Of a stretch of 64,000 nt of DNA, positions 23,566 through 31,697 are shown in pieces. The notes below the pieces were generated by a model, which worked only from the letters and a program-made list of their open reading frames with translations, did not search any database and had not been told where the DNA came from. Numbering within the stretch: the first letter of the stretch is position 1; each line of letters opens with the position of its first letter. The position numbers and the translations under genes were made by a program. The DNA is taken from assembly GCF_000251145.1 (NCBI RefSeq), contig NZ_AIDW01000023.1, forward strand, positions 124,001 to 188,000, written 5' to 3'. This DNA comes from Sphingomonas sp. PAMC 26621 (GTDB lineage Bacteria; Pseudomonadota; Alphaproteobacteria; Sphingomonadales; Sphingomonadaceae).

Positions 23566-25368
23566 TCAATAAACGCGCTTCTTCGGCTTGATGTATTCCG
23601 CATCGTCGGTGAGCGTATAGTCGTGCACCGGGCGATAGCCCATCTCGACCTTGCCCGCCTTGCCGCCCCAGCCGCCGAACGTTGCGGTGGTGTGCTTCAT
23701 CCAGTTCGCGTCGTCGCGATCGGGATAATCCTCGTTCACATGCGCGCCGCGCGATTCCTTGCGGTTCGCAGCACTCTCCATCGTCACGACCGCCTGCGCG
23801 AGCAGATTGTCGAGCTCGAGCGTCTCGACCAGATCGGTGTTCCAGATCATCGAGCGATCGGTGACGTGGACGTCCTGAAGCCGCTCGTAGGTCGCGGTGA
23901 TCTTCTGCTGCCCTTCGGAAAGCAGCGCATTGTCGCGGAACACCGCGCAATGCTTCTGCATCGTGCGCTGCATCTCGATCCGGATCTGCGCGGTGGGCGA
24001 GCTGCCGTTGGCGTGGCGGAACGTGTCGAGTCGCCCGAGCGCCAGCTCCTCCGACCCCTTGGGGAGCGGATTGTGCGGCGTATCGGGCTTGAGCGTCTCC
24101 TTGAGGCGCAGGCCCGTCGCACGACCGAACACGACGAGATCGATCAGCGAGTTCGAGCCCAGGCGGTTGGCGCCATGGACCGAAACGCACGCCGCTTCGC
24201 CGACCGCGAACAGGCCGGGGACGACAGCATCGGGGTTGCCGTCGCGCAGGTGGACGACTTCACCGTGATAGTTCGTCGGGATACCGCCCATGTTGTAATG
24301 GACGGTCGGCGTCACCGGCAGCGGCTGGCGCGTCAGGTCGACGTTGGCGAAGATCTTGCCCGTCTCGGTGATGCCCGGAAGCCGCTCTGCCAGCACCTTG
24401 GGATCGATGTGATCGAGGTGGAGGAAGATGTGGTCCTTATGCTCGCCGACACCGCGGCCTTCGCGCATTTCCAGCGCCATCGAGCGCGACACGACGTCAC
24501 GCGACGCGAGGTCCTTCGCCGATGGAGCGTACCGCTCCATGAAGCGCTCGCCTTCGGAGTTGGTGAGATAGCCGCCCTCGCCGCGCGCACCCTCGGTGAT
24601 GAGGACGCCAGCGCCGTAGATGCCGGTCGGGTGGAACTGGACGAACTCCATGTCCTGCAGCGGCAGTCCTGCGCGGAGCACCATCGCATTACCGTCGCCG
24701 GTGCAGGTGTGCGCCGAGGTCGCCGAGAAGTAGGTGCGGCCGTAGCCCCCCGTCGCCAGCACGACCGAATGCGCGCGGAACCGGTGGATCGACCCGTCGT
24801 CCATGCACAAGGCGATCACGCCGCGGCAGACGCCGTTTTCCATGATCAGGTCGAGCGCGAAATATTCGACGTAGAAGTCCGCGTCATACTTCAGGCTCTG
24901 CTGGTACAAAGCGTGGAGCATCGCGTGGCCGGTGCGATCGGCGGCAGCGCAGGTGCGCTGGACCGGAGGCCCCTCGCCCATATTCTGCATGTGCCCGCCG
25001 AACGGACGCTGGTAGATCGTCCCGTTGTCGTTGCGGCTGAACGGCACGCCCGCGTGCTCGAGCTCATACACCGCCTGCGGTGCTTCGCGGACCATATATT
25101 CGATCGCGTCCTGGTCGCCGAGCCAGTCGGAACCCTTGACGGTATCGTACATGTGCCACGACCAATGATCGGGCGAATTGTTCCCGAGGCTCGCGGCGAT
25201 GCCGCCCTGCGCCGCAACCGTGTGGCTGCGCGTCGGAAACACCTTGGTGATGCACGCGGTCTTCAGGCCGCTTTCCGCGATTCCCATGGTCGCCCGGAGC
25301 CCCGAGCCACCCGCACCCACGACGACGGCGTCATAGGTATGGTCGATGATCTTATATGCCTCAGGCAT
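23566..25368 (-). CDS. sdhA: Succinate dehydrogenase flavoprotein subunit
   Basis: 600 residues, oxidising succinate to fumarate with covalently bound FAD. The FAD-binding [19 protein letters not shown] is at residue 16, and the flavinylated His lies in [12 protein letters not shown] near 48. Active-site loops include [28 protein letters not shown] and [11 protein letters not shown], and [11 protein letters not shown] is near the C-terminal third. It overlaps sdhD by 8 bp, so the first three genes sdhC-sdhD-sdhA are tightly coupled. The Fe-S subunit follows only after an inserted DUF1902/hicA/ClpP-like segment. Confidence 0.98.
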   Translation of the reverse strand: MPEAYKIIDHTYDAVVVGAGGSGLRATMGIAESGLKTACITKVFPTRSHTVAAQGGIAASLGNNSPDHWSWHMYDTVKGSDWLGDQDAIEYMVREAPQAVYELEHAGVPFSRNDNGTIYQRPFGGHMQNMGEGPPVQRTCAAADRTGHAMLHALYQQSLKYDADFYVEYFALDLIMENGVCRGVIALCMDDGSIHRFRAHSVVLATGGYGRTYFSATSAHTCTGDGNAMVLRAGLPLQDMEFVQFHPTGIYGAGVLITEGARGEGGYLTNSEGERFMERYAPSAKDLASRDVVSRSMALEMREGRGVGEHKDHIFLHLDHIDPKVLAERLPGITETGKIFANVDLTRQPLPVTPTVHYNMGGIPTNYHGEVVHLRDGNPDAVVPGLFAVGEAACVSVHGANRLGSNSLIDLVVFGRATGLRLKETLKPDTPHNPLPKGSEELALGRLDTFRHANGSSPTAQIRIEMQRTMQKHCAVFRDNALLSEGQQKITATYERLQDVHVTDRSMIWNTDLVETLELDNLLAQAVVTMESAANRKESRGAHVNEDYPDRDDANWMKHTTATFGGWGGKAGKVEMGYRPVHDYTLTDDAEYIKPKKRVY

Positions 25369-25759
25369 GCGGAACTCCGGTGGTTGCGGTGAAGGCGACC
25401 TTGAGGATCGCGAAGATGGCGATGCCCGCGGTCACGACGGTGAAGAAGTTGAGCGCGACCATCGCGAGCACCCGGCTCTCGGCGTGTGCATAATCCTCGA
25501 TCAGCACCTGCATCCCGAGCCGGAAGTGGTAGAAGACCGAGGCGATCAGCAACGCCATCGGGATCGCCGCCCAGCTCGACGACAGCCAGGTGTGGACCGT
25601 GTCGTAATCATAGGCGGGCAACCGCAGGATCGCGATGAAGAACCACAGCATCAGGAACAGATTGGCACCCGCCGTGAGACGTTGCTGCCACCAGTGATGC
25701 GTGCCTTCCTTGGCACTGCCGAGACCGCGCACGCGGCCGAGTTCGGTTCCGTAGCGCAT
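25361..25759 (-). CDS. sdhD: Succinate dehydrogenase membrane anchor subunit
   Basis: 132 residues with three hydrophobic helices (about 35-55, 68-90 and 105-125) that anchor the enzyme and help form the quinone site. The helix II region contains [14 protein letters not shown], where the His and Asp-Tyr positions are typical of the haem/quinone area. It starts one base after sdhC ends and overlaps sdhA by 8 bp. Anchor subunits are poorly conserved, so the call rests on size, topology, the motif and position. Confidence 0.93.
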   Translation of the reverse strand: MRYGTELGRVRGLGSAKEGTHHWWQQRLTAGANLFLMLWFFIAILRLPAYDYDTVHTWLSSSWAAIPMALLIASVFYHFRLGMQVLIEDYAHAESRVLAMVALNFFTVVTAGIAIFAILKVAFTATTGVPHA

Positions 25760-25760
25760 C

Positions 25761-26180
25761 TTATTTGAACCCCAGGAGATAGATCCAGATCACCGCGGTC
25801 GCCGCGACCGAGAAGACCATCGTGCCAAGCGCGCCGGTCCGGTTGCGCTTGAGCTCATAGCCGGCACCCGTATCCATCACGAGATGGCGGACGCCGCTCG
25901 CCATGTGCTGGAAGAACGACAGCGTCAGCCCGATCCCGAACAGATAGCCAAGCGCGCCCCCGGCAAATTCGCCGAACACATAATGGAACGTCGCATAGGT
26001 CGCCGGACCACCCGAGATCGCGGCCAGCCACCATACCATGACCAGCGTGCCGACCGTGGCCATGCCGCTGCCGGTGACGCGGTGGAGGATCGAGACCGTC
26101 ATGTGCGGGCCCCATTTCCAGATGGTCAGGTGCGGGCTGAGCGGCCGTGCGCGTTTCGTCGTGGGGGTCGTGCTGGCCAA
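25761..26180 (-). CDS. sdhC: Succinate dehydrogenase cytochrome b556 subunit
   Basis: 139 residues with the SdhC signature RPLSPHLTIWKWGPHMTVSI at the N-terminus, followed by LHRVTGSGMA. Three transmembrane helices follow, and the haem-ligand His is in HMASGVRHLVMD. It is the first gene of the sdh operon. Its promoter must lie in the 180-220 bp upstream, shared with the divergent chemoreceptor gene, where a dense TGCA array and palindrome are found. Confidence 0.95.
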   Translation of the reverse strand: MASTTPTTKRARPLSPHLTIWKWGPHMTVSILHRVTGSGMATVGTLVMVWWLAAISGGPATYATFHYVFGEFAGGALGYLFGIGLTLSFFQHMASGVRHLVMDTGAGYELKRNRTGALGTMVFSVAATAVIWIYLLGFK

Positions 26181-26260
26181 GGCGGCGTGTCCTCATCGGT
26201 TGCAGGGTCGATTGCGGGTCGATTGCGGGTTGGTGCCCTCTTAATCCGACGAGCCGATGA

Positions 26261-26300
26261 TGCAAGGATTCTGCATGATGATGCAGATGCATGCGCTGCA
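26261..26300. promoter_or_regulatory. TGCA array and palindrome in the sdhC / chemoreceptor divergent region
   Basis: Five TGCA tetramers occur in 40 bp (26261, 26272, 26282, 26288, 26297). They include the perfect palindrome CTGCATGATGATGCAG (26271-26286). A 12-bp tandem duplication, TCGATTGCGGGT twice, is about 35 bp away at 26213-26232. A regulator binding site for sdhC and/or the receptor gene is plausible; the factor is unknown. Confidence 0.35.
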
Positions 26301-26398
26301 ATCATCCGAACGGGCGGTTACTCCGCGTTAACCAGAGGACGTTACGCCGTGCCCAGGCCGTCATGCGCGCTGGCCTTACCCGATACGGAGCGTCCGCC

Positions 26399-27757
26399 TT
26401 GAACCCCAGTGAATTGCCCGCCCCCGGTGCGGTTGCCGCGACGATCGACATTCGCGCCCGGCTGCGCGCCTTCGATTTCGACAATACCCTGGAAACGGCC
26501 GCGCGCGACGTGTGGACCGTGCTCGAACGCGACGCTGGCGAGATCGCGCTCGCCTTCTGGGGGCAGTGGCGGCGCGCCGGGCTCGGCGATCGCAGCTGGC
26601 AGCCGCACGAGGAGACCAAGATGGTCGAACTCGGCATCGCCTTCCTGCGCAACCGCTTTTGTGACGTGAGCGGGCGGGCGTGGGTCGAGTCGATGGAGCG
26701 CTCGGTTTCGGCCGGCTATGTCGCCGGGGTTTCGACGATGGCCCTGCTGTCGATGACCTGCGCAAGCGACCGCGCCGCCCTCGATATCCTGTTCAAACGG
26801 CTGAAGACCGACGACCCGCGCCTGCCCGTCTTCATCGACACGATCCTGCGGCTGACCGGGCTCGAAAGTGAGATCACGGTCGAAATCTACAACGCCTATT
26901 GCGCGCATAGCGCTGCGTGCGAACGCGACCGGCTGGCGGATGAATTCCGCGAGGGGATCGCGCTGACGGTCGAGCAGGCGACGCAGGAGTCCGGCGTGCT
27001 GCGCGGCCAGTCGGTCCGCACCTCGACATCGGCGCGCGGGATGCTCGGCAAGACGAGCGAAGTCGCCGCCGCGGCCGAGCAGTCCGCAGTCGCGATGCGC
27101 GAGGCGGCGCAGACCGCCGCCGGGCTGATCCGCGCGATCGAGGATGCGCGCACCGAAGTCGAAGCTGCCGCCGAAATCGCAAACCGCGCGTCCACGCAGG
27201 CGGGCGCAGCGGTCGGGATGTCCGAGACGCTAAGCGACCATGCAAAATCGATCGAATCGATCCTCGGGCTGATCCGCGACATTGCCGGCCAGACCAATCT
27301 CCTCGCACTCAACGCCACGATCGAGGCGGCCCGCGCGGGCGATGCGGGCCGTGGCTTCGCGGTGGTTGCTCAGGAGGTGAAGAGCCTCGCCAATCAGACC
27401 GCGCGTGCGACCGACGACATCGCCGCGAAGATCGCCGCGATCCAGTCCGCAACGCGCTCGACCGTCGAAACCAACGCGTCGATCAAGTCGACCGTCGCCG
27501 AGGTACAGGAAAGCGCGAACCGCATCCGCTTCGCCATGGAAGCGCAGGCGCAGACCGTCACCGCGATCACCGCAGCGGTCGACGAGACCGCGCTGGCGGC
27601 GGACTCGATGTCGAACACGATTACCGCGATCCGCGAGGATACCGAGACCGTGGCGTCCGAAATCGACAGGGTCGGGCGCGGGTTCGACTCGCTCGATCAC
27701 AAGCTCGGCGCGCTGAAAAGCAGCGCCGGGGAATTCGTCGCGAAGGTCGCCGCGTAA
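26399..27757 (+). CDS. Soluble methyl-accepting chemotaxis-like protein, receptor 1
   Basis: About 452 residues with no signal peptide, transmembrane helix or HAMP domain, so it is cytoplasmic. Residues ~20-190 form an all-helical sensor domain whose pattern resembles globin-coupled sensors, though the usual proximal His is not evident (SAGYVAGVS there). Residues ~215-452 are a methyl-accepting signalling domain with the hairpin tip [20 protein letters not shown] and [19 protein letters not shown]. Start is uncertain: TTG 26399 has GGAG 8 nt upstream, ATG 26363 and ATG 26291 are alternatives with weaker sites. It is followed 40 bp later by a paralogue with an almost identical signalling domain. 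Confidence 0.85.
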   Translation: MNPSELPAPGAVAATIDIRARLRAFDFDNTLETAARDVWTVLERDAGEIALAFWGQWRRAGLGDRSWQPHEETKMVELGIAFLRNRFCDVSGRAWVESMERSVSAGYVAGVSTMALLSMTCASDRAALDILFKRLKTDDPRLPVFIDTILRLTGLESEITVEIYNAYCAHSAACERDRLADEFREGIALTVEQATQESGVLRGQSVRTSTSARGMLGKTSEVAAAAEQSAVAMREAAQTAAGLIRAIEDARTEVEAAAEIANRASTQAGAAVGMSETLSDHAKSIESILGLIRDIAGQTNLLALNATIEAARAGDAGRGFAVVAQEVKSLANQTARATDDIAAKIAAIQSATRSTVETNASIKSTVAEVQESANRIRFAMEAQAQTVTAITAAVDETALAADSMSNTITAIREDTETVASEIDRVGRGFDSLDHKLGALKSSAGEFVAKVAA

Positions 27758-27797
27758 GCCACCAATGCCAGTACCGCGTATTCAAGGATATCCCGCC

Positions 27798-29186
27798 ATG
27801 GCGGATCATGACGGCCAACCCGCACGCGGCCTTGCCGTGCCCGGCGGCTGGAGCGGCGAGAACCGCTCCGCCGCGCAGCGCGTCGCGGACTATGACTGGG
27901 ACAATACGATTCTGGCCGCGGGGGCGGAGATCGCCGAAATTATTACCGGGCAGGAGCTCGCGATTTCACGGACCTTCTGGAACCACTATCTCGCATTGCC
28001 CGTGTCCGCGCATATCCGCAGCCGCTTCGACGAGGACTATATGGCGGCACGCGTAGCGGATAGCGCTCGGTATACGCTCGTCAAATATGCCAGGCCCGAC
28101 AAGGACGACTGGGCGCACATGGCGGCTTGCCACGTCGCCGAATCGCAGCATGCGAGCATCCCGCTGCAGGCGCTGCTGTCGTCGCTAAGCTTTGCGCACA
28201 GCTGCACGCTACGGCTGATCGAGGACAGGCTGGGCGCGGGATCGCCACGGTTCCGGGTGCTCGCCGACGCGGTTCAGCGGCTCGCTTTGGTCGAGGCGGA
28301 CGTGATGGCCTCCTATCTGGGCACGCATGATGCCGAACGCGCGCGCATCGAGCGCCAGGGCCGGTCGAGCCAGTTCAGCGCAACGATTGCGACCGCGATC
28401 AAGGGAGCGGCGGCACTTGGTGACCGGCTCAGGGTCCAGGCGCAGGGGGCGGCGCGATCGACTCGCGGCATGATCGGCAAGACCAGCGAAGTCGCCGCTG
28501 CCGCCGAGGAATCGGCGCTGGCCATGCGCGAGGCGGCACAGACCGCCGGCGGCCTGATCCGCGCGATCGAGGATGCGCGCACCGAGGTCGAGGCCGCGGC
28601 CCAGATCGCGACCCGCGCCTCGACCCAGGCCGGGACCGCAGTCTGCATGTCGGAAACGCTGAGTGATCATGCGAAGTCGATCGAATCGATCCTCGGCCTA
28701 ATTCGTGATATTGCCGGACAGACCAATCTCCTCGCACTCAATGCCACGATTGAGGCGGCCCGCGCGGGCGATGCGGGGCGTGGCTTCGCGGTGGTCGCGC
28801 AGGAGGTCAAGAGCCTCGCCAGCCAGACCGCGCGCGCGACCGATGACATCGCCGCCAAGATCGCCGCGATCCAGTCCGCCACTCGCTCGACTGTCACGAC
28901 CAACGCCTCGATCAAGACAACCGTCGCCGAAGTGCAGGAGAGCGCCAACCGGATCCGGTTCGCGATGGAAGCGCAGGCGCAGACCGTGACCGCGATCACA
29001 GCGGCGGTCGACGAGACCGCGATGGCGGCGGATTCGATGTCACATACGATCGCCACGATCCGCGAGGATACCGAGCATGTCGCCGGCGAGATCGATACGC
29101 TCGAACGCGACTTCGGCGAGGTGGACGACGAACTGCGCAAGCTCAAGGGGGCAGCGGACAGCTTTTCCGCGAGCGTCGCCGCCTGA
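27798..29186 (+). CDS. Soluble methyl-accepting chemotaxis-like protein, receptor 2
   Basis: 462 residues, paralogous to receptor 1. The signalling half (from about residue 225) is nearly the same, sharing [27 protein letters not shown] and the [20 protein letters not shown] tip. The N-terminal sensor is strongly diverged and shares mainly the start of the domain (DYDWDNT here, DFDNT there). A His-rich stretch ([18 protein letters not shown]) lies where globin-coupled sensors carry the haem-binding His. ATG 27798 has AAGGAT at good spacing; an upstream ATG at 27765 is weaker. No che genes are nearby, so partners are encoded elsewhere. Confidence 0.85.
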   Translation: MADHDGQPARGLAVPGGWSGENRSAAQRVADYDWDNTILAAGAEIAEIITGQELAISRTFWNHYLALPVSAHIRSRFDEDYMAARVADSARYTLVKYARPDKDDWAHMAACHVAESQHASIPLQALLSSLSFAHSCTLRLIEDRLGAGSPRFRVLADAVQRLALVEADVMASYLGTHDAERARIERQGRSSQFSATIATAIKGAAALGDRLRVQAQGAARSTRGMIGKTSEVAAAAEESALAMREAAQTAGGLIRAIEDARTEVEAAAQIATRASTQAGTAVCMSETLSDHAKSIESILGLIRDIAGQTNLLALNATIEAARAGDAGRGFAVVAQEVKSLASQTARATDDIAAKIAAIQSATRSTVTTNASIKTTVAEVQESANRIRFAMEAQAQTVTAITAAVDETAMAADSMSHTIATIREDTEHVAGEIDTLERDFGEVDDELRKLKGAADSFSASVAA

Positions 29187-29251
29187 CGGCGGGGCGTTTT
29201 CGCCGAACGGCGGGGGTTGGTCGCGGCGGTTGAAGCCGGTACTGCACGGGG

Positions 29252-29950
29252 ATGACCAACATCCTCCTCACCGGCTCCTCGCGTGGCATCGGCGCCGCGA
29301 TCGCAACCGCGCTCGATCGTCCGGGCGTCGCGCTCGTCGGGCATGGCACGCGCAGCGGAATCCCTGCGGACTTCGCCGATCCGTCGGCACCCCGCGCCCT
29401 GTGGGACGCTGCGCTCGACCGGCTCGACGGGACGATCGACGTGCTCATCAACAACGCGGGCGTGTTCGACGCCAATCCGATCGACCGCGCCGATTCCGAA
29501 TGGGTCGCGGACTGGGAGCGCACGATGCGGATCAACCTGACCGCGTCGGCCGAACTGTGCCGCCTCGCGGTGCTCTACTGGCAGGCGCGCGGGGTCGGTG
29601 GGCGGATCGTCAACATCGCGAGCCGTGCCGCCTATCGTGGCGATTCACCCGCACACTGGCATTACGCCGCATCCAAGGCGGGGATGGTCGCGATGACCAA
29701 GAGCATCGCGCGCGGCTATGCCGGACAGGGGATCCTTGCCTTCGCGGTCTGCCCGGGGTTCACGATGACGGGGATGGCGGAGGAGTATCTGTCGAGCCGC
29801 GGCGGGGACAAGCTGCTCGCGGACATTCCACTTGGCCGGGTCGCGATGCCGGAAGAGGTGGCGGAGGTCGCCCGCTTCCTCGCGCTGGACGCGCCGCCGT
29901 CGATGACGGGCGCGGTGCTCGACGTGAATGGCGCAAGCTACGTCCGCTGA
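29252..29950 (+). CDS. SDR-family oxidoreductase
   Basis: 232 residues, a classical short-chain dehydrogenase. It has the cofactor site TGSSRGIGAAIA at residue 7, NNAG at about 68 (VLINNAGVF), the catalytic Ser in NIASRAAYRG, and Tyr-x-x-x-Lys in HYAASKAGMVA, followed by CPGFTMTGMA. It is likely NAD(P)H-dependent and acts on an unidentified carbonyl or alcohol. It follows receptor 2 by 65 bp on the same strand but has no obvious functional link. A ~105-bp dispersed repeat lies just after the stop. Confidence 0.85.
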   Translation: MTNILLTGSSRGIGAAIATALDRPGVALVGHGTRSGIPADFADPSAPRALWDAALDRLDGTIDVLINNAGVFDANPIDRADSEWVADWERTMRINLTASAELCRLAVLYWQARGVGGRIVNIASRAAYRGDSPAHWHYAASKAGMVAMTKSIARGYAGQGILAFAVCPGFTMTGMAEEYLSSRGGDKLLADIPLGRVAMPEEVAEVARFLALDAPPSMTGAVLDVNGASYVR

Positions 29951-29971
29951 GGTCTAAACTCCCCCTACCCG

Positions 29972-30074
29972 CTTCGCCGGCGAAGGCCGGGGCCCAGGAG
30001 TGGCCAAGCGGTAAGGAGGCGCAGCACTCGCTACCCCGGCCCTCTCGACTGCGCCCCGGCCTTCGCCGGGGAAG
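29972..30074. repeat. Copy B of the ~105-bp inverted-repeat element
   Basis: The left arm at 29972-29997 ends GAAGGCCGGGGCCCAG. The right arm at 30049-30074 reads CTGCGCCCCGGC then CTTCGCCGGGGAAG. The arms match those of copies A and C at nearly all positions, while the 51-bp centre does not. It fills the gap between the convergent SDR and MocA-like genes. Confidence 0.8.
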
Positions 30075-30089
30075 CGATCAACGGAAAAA

Positions 30090-30674
30090 TCACCGCAACG
30101 CGCGCAGGCGTTCCATATCCTCGGGCCGATCGATATCGAGCAGGTCCGCTTCGGGTGCAATCACATGCCGTCCGGCGCGGACCATCGCTCGCGCGCCCTC
30201 GTCGCCTTCCAGCGTCAACAGCGCCTCGAACTGATCCGCGCCAAACACTGCAGGCGGGCTCGGATGGACGCCATTGCTCGACGCAATCACTGCGTCAGGC
30301 CCCGTCACCGCCTCCAGCAATCGATAAATATGCGTCGCGGTGACGCGCGGCATATCGGCCAGTACGATCACCACGGCGGCACATCCGATCTCGCGCGCGG
30401 CCGCGACGCCGAGCTTGACCGACCCCGACATGCCGTCGCCGGGATCGTCATTGTGGATCACCCGATAGCCACGACTGCCGAAGTCCAGTTCGGACCCGGA
30501 GCAGACCGCAAGCCGAGCCTTGAACGGCACGCTTTCCAGCGCGGTGACGACGTGGAACGCAAGCGGCTTGCCAAGAAATGGCTGCTTGAGCTTGTCGGTA
30601 TCGCCGAACCGCTCGGATCGGCCCGCCGCCAGCAGGACGAGAATGCATTCCTCGGCGGCGATCCCCATCGTCAT
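30090..30674 (-). CDS. MocA/MobA-like nucleotidyltransferase for molybdenum cofactor
   Basis: 194 residues. The nucleotidyltransferase signature LLAAGRSERFGDTDKLKQPF is at residue 13 and VIVLADMPRVT near 100, as in MocA-type enzymes that add CMP (or GMP) to molybdopterin. It is the last gene of the molybdenum hydroxylase operon. The ATG overlaps the XdhC stop as ATGA (30671-30674), implying translational coupling. The work is inferred from this context: maturing the cofactor for the two molybdopterin subunits encoded upstream. Confidence 0.87.
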   Translation of the reverse strand: MTMGIAAEECILVLLAAGRSERFGDTDKLKQPFLGKPLAFHVVTALESVPFKARLAVCSGSELDFGSRGYRVIHNDDPGDGMSGSVKLGVAAAREIGCAAVVIVLADMPRVTATHIYRLLEAVTGPDAVIASSNGVHPSPPAVFGADQFEALLTLEGDEGARAMVRAGRHVIAPEADLLDIDRPEDMERLRALR

Positions 30675-31603
30675 CCCCTCTTGCGTTCGCCGGCGTTGAA
30701 CGCGCCGACCATCGCCGCCGCAATCGACAGCGCAATTTCGGCAGGGCCGACCGCGCCGATATCGAGCCCGACCGGCGCATCGATCCGGTCGAGGTCCGCC
30801 TCGGACACGCCCGCCGCCGCGAGCCGCTCGCGGCGCGCGGCGTGGCTGCGGCGCGATCCCAGCGCGCCGACGTAAGCGGTCGGGCGCGCGAGTGCCGCGA
30901 TCAGCGCCGGGTCGTCGATCTTCGTGTCGTGGCTCAGCGTCACCACCGCACTCGCGGGACCTGGATCGAGGGCCTCGACCGCCTCGTCGGGCCAACGATC
31001 GTCAAGCGTGACGCCGGGAAAGCGTTCCTCGGTCAGGAAGCGCGCGCGCGGATCGATCACGGTCGCTGCAATCCCGAGTTCGCGCACCAGACCGGCAAGC
31101 GCCTGTGCGATCTGCACCGCACCGACGATCAGCAGGCGGCGCGGCGGATCGTAGCGATTGACGAACGCCGCCCCTTCCTGCGGGCGGAGCGAGCTCTGCC
31201 CCGAGGCGAGATCGGTCGTGACCGCCAGCCCCTTGCCGGTATCCCGCGCTTCGGCGATGCGATCGAACAGTTCGGGGTCGAACCCTTCCGCCGATACCGG
31301 CTGGACCAGCACCGAAATCTCGCCACCGCACGGCAGCCCGACTTCCCAGGCGGCCGCATCGGCGATGCCGTAATTCTTGAGCTGGAACGGCGCGCCCGCG
31401 ATGACGTCGGCGGCGGTCGCGAGGATATCGCTCTCGACGCATCCGCCCGAGACGGATCCCTCGAAACGGCCGTCGGCGTGGACGAGCATATGGCTCCCGC
31501 GTGGTCGCGGTGCAGAGCCCCAGGTCGACACCACCGTGGCAAGCGCAAGCGGCGCGCCTTTCCACTGGGTCGCTGCATTCAGGACGGAATCGTTATCGGC
31601 CAT
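30671..31603 (-). CDS. XdhC-family molybdenum hydroxylase maturation factor
   Basis: 310 residues. The N-terminal XdhC/CoxI domain has VSTWGSAPRPRGSHM and GSVSGGCVESDIL. A C-terminal Rossmann-like domain contains LLIVGAVQIAQALAGLVREL, VVTLSHDTKIDD and YVGALGSRRSHAARR. Family members bind molybdenum cofactor and help sulfurate and insert it into xanthine dehydrogenase-type enzymes. Start ATG 31603 is chosen because the residues before it are encoded by a repeat element. That repeat supplies the Shine-Dalgarno-like GGGAGAGGGAG. It overlaps the MocA-like gene by 4 bp. Confidence 0.9.
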   Translation of the reverse strand: MADNDSVLNAATQWKGAPLALATVVSTWGSAPRPRGSHMLVHADGRFEGSVSGGCVESDILATAADVIAGAPFQLKNYGIADAAAWEVGLPCGGEISVLVQPVSAEGFDPELFDRIAEARDTGKGLAVTTDLASGQSSLRPQEGAAFVNRYDPPRRLLIVGAVQIAQALAGLVRELGIAATVIDPRARFLTEERFPGVTLDDRWPDEAVEALDPGPASAVVTLSHDTKIDDPALIAALARPTAYVGALGSRRSHAARRERLAAAGVSEADLDRIDAPVGLDIGAVGPAEIALSIAAAMVGAFNAGERKRG

Positions 31604-31692
31604 TTCACTCCCTCTCCCGCTTCCGGGAGAGGGCCGGGGAGAGGGGCGTGCCGATACCTGGCCGTCACACGTCTCGCACTGCCCTCTCCCCA
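31604..31692. repeat. CTCTCCC-type inverted repeat between XdhC and molybdopterin subunit genes
   Basis: CCCTCTCCCGC...GCGGGAGAGGG-like arms: CTCTCCCGCTTCCGGGAGAG forms a hairpin near 31612-31631, followed by GGCCGGGGAGAGGGG, and CCCTCTCCCC recurs near 31681-31690. It fills almost the whole 94-bp gap in the operon. Sequences like this are common dispersed repeats in sphingomonads. Confidence 0.55.
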
Positions 31693-31697
31693 AGCGA

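Noticed and set aside
26213..26232. Start of a CRISPR or satellite array
   Set aside because: Only two adjacent 12-bp copies without spacers; just a tandem duplication.
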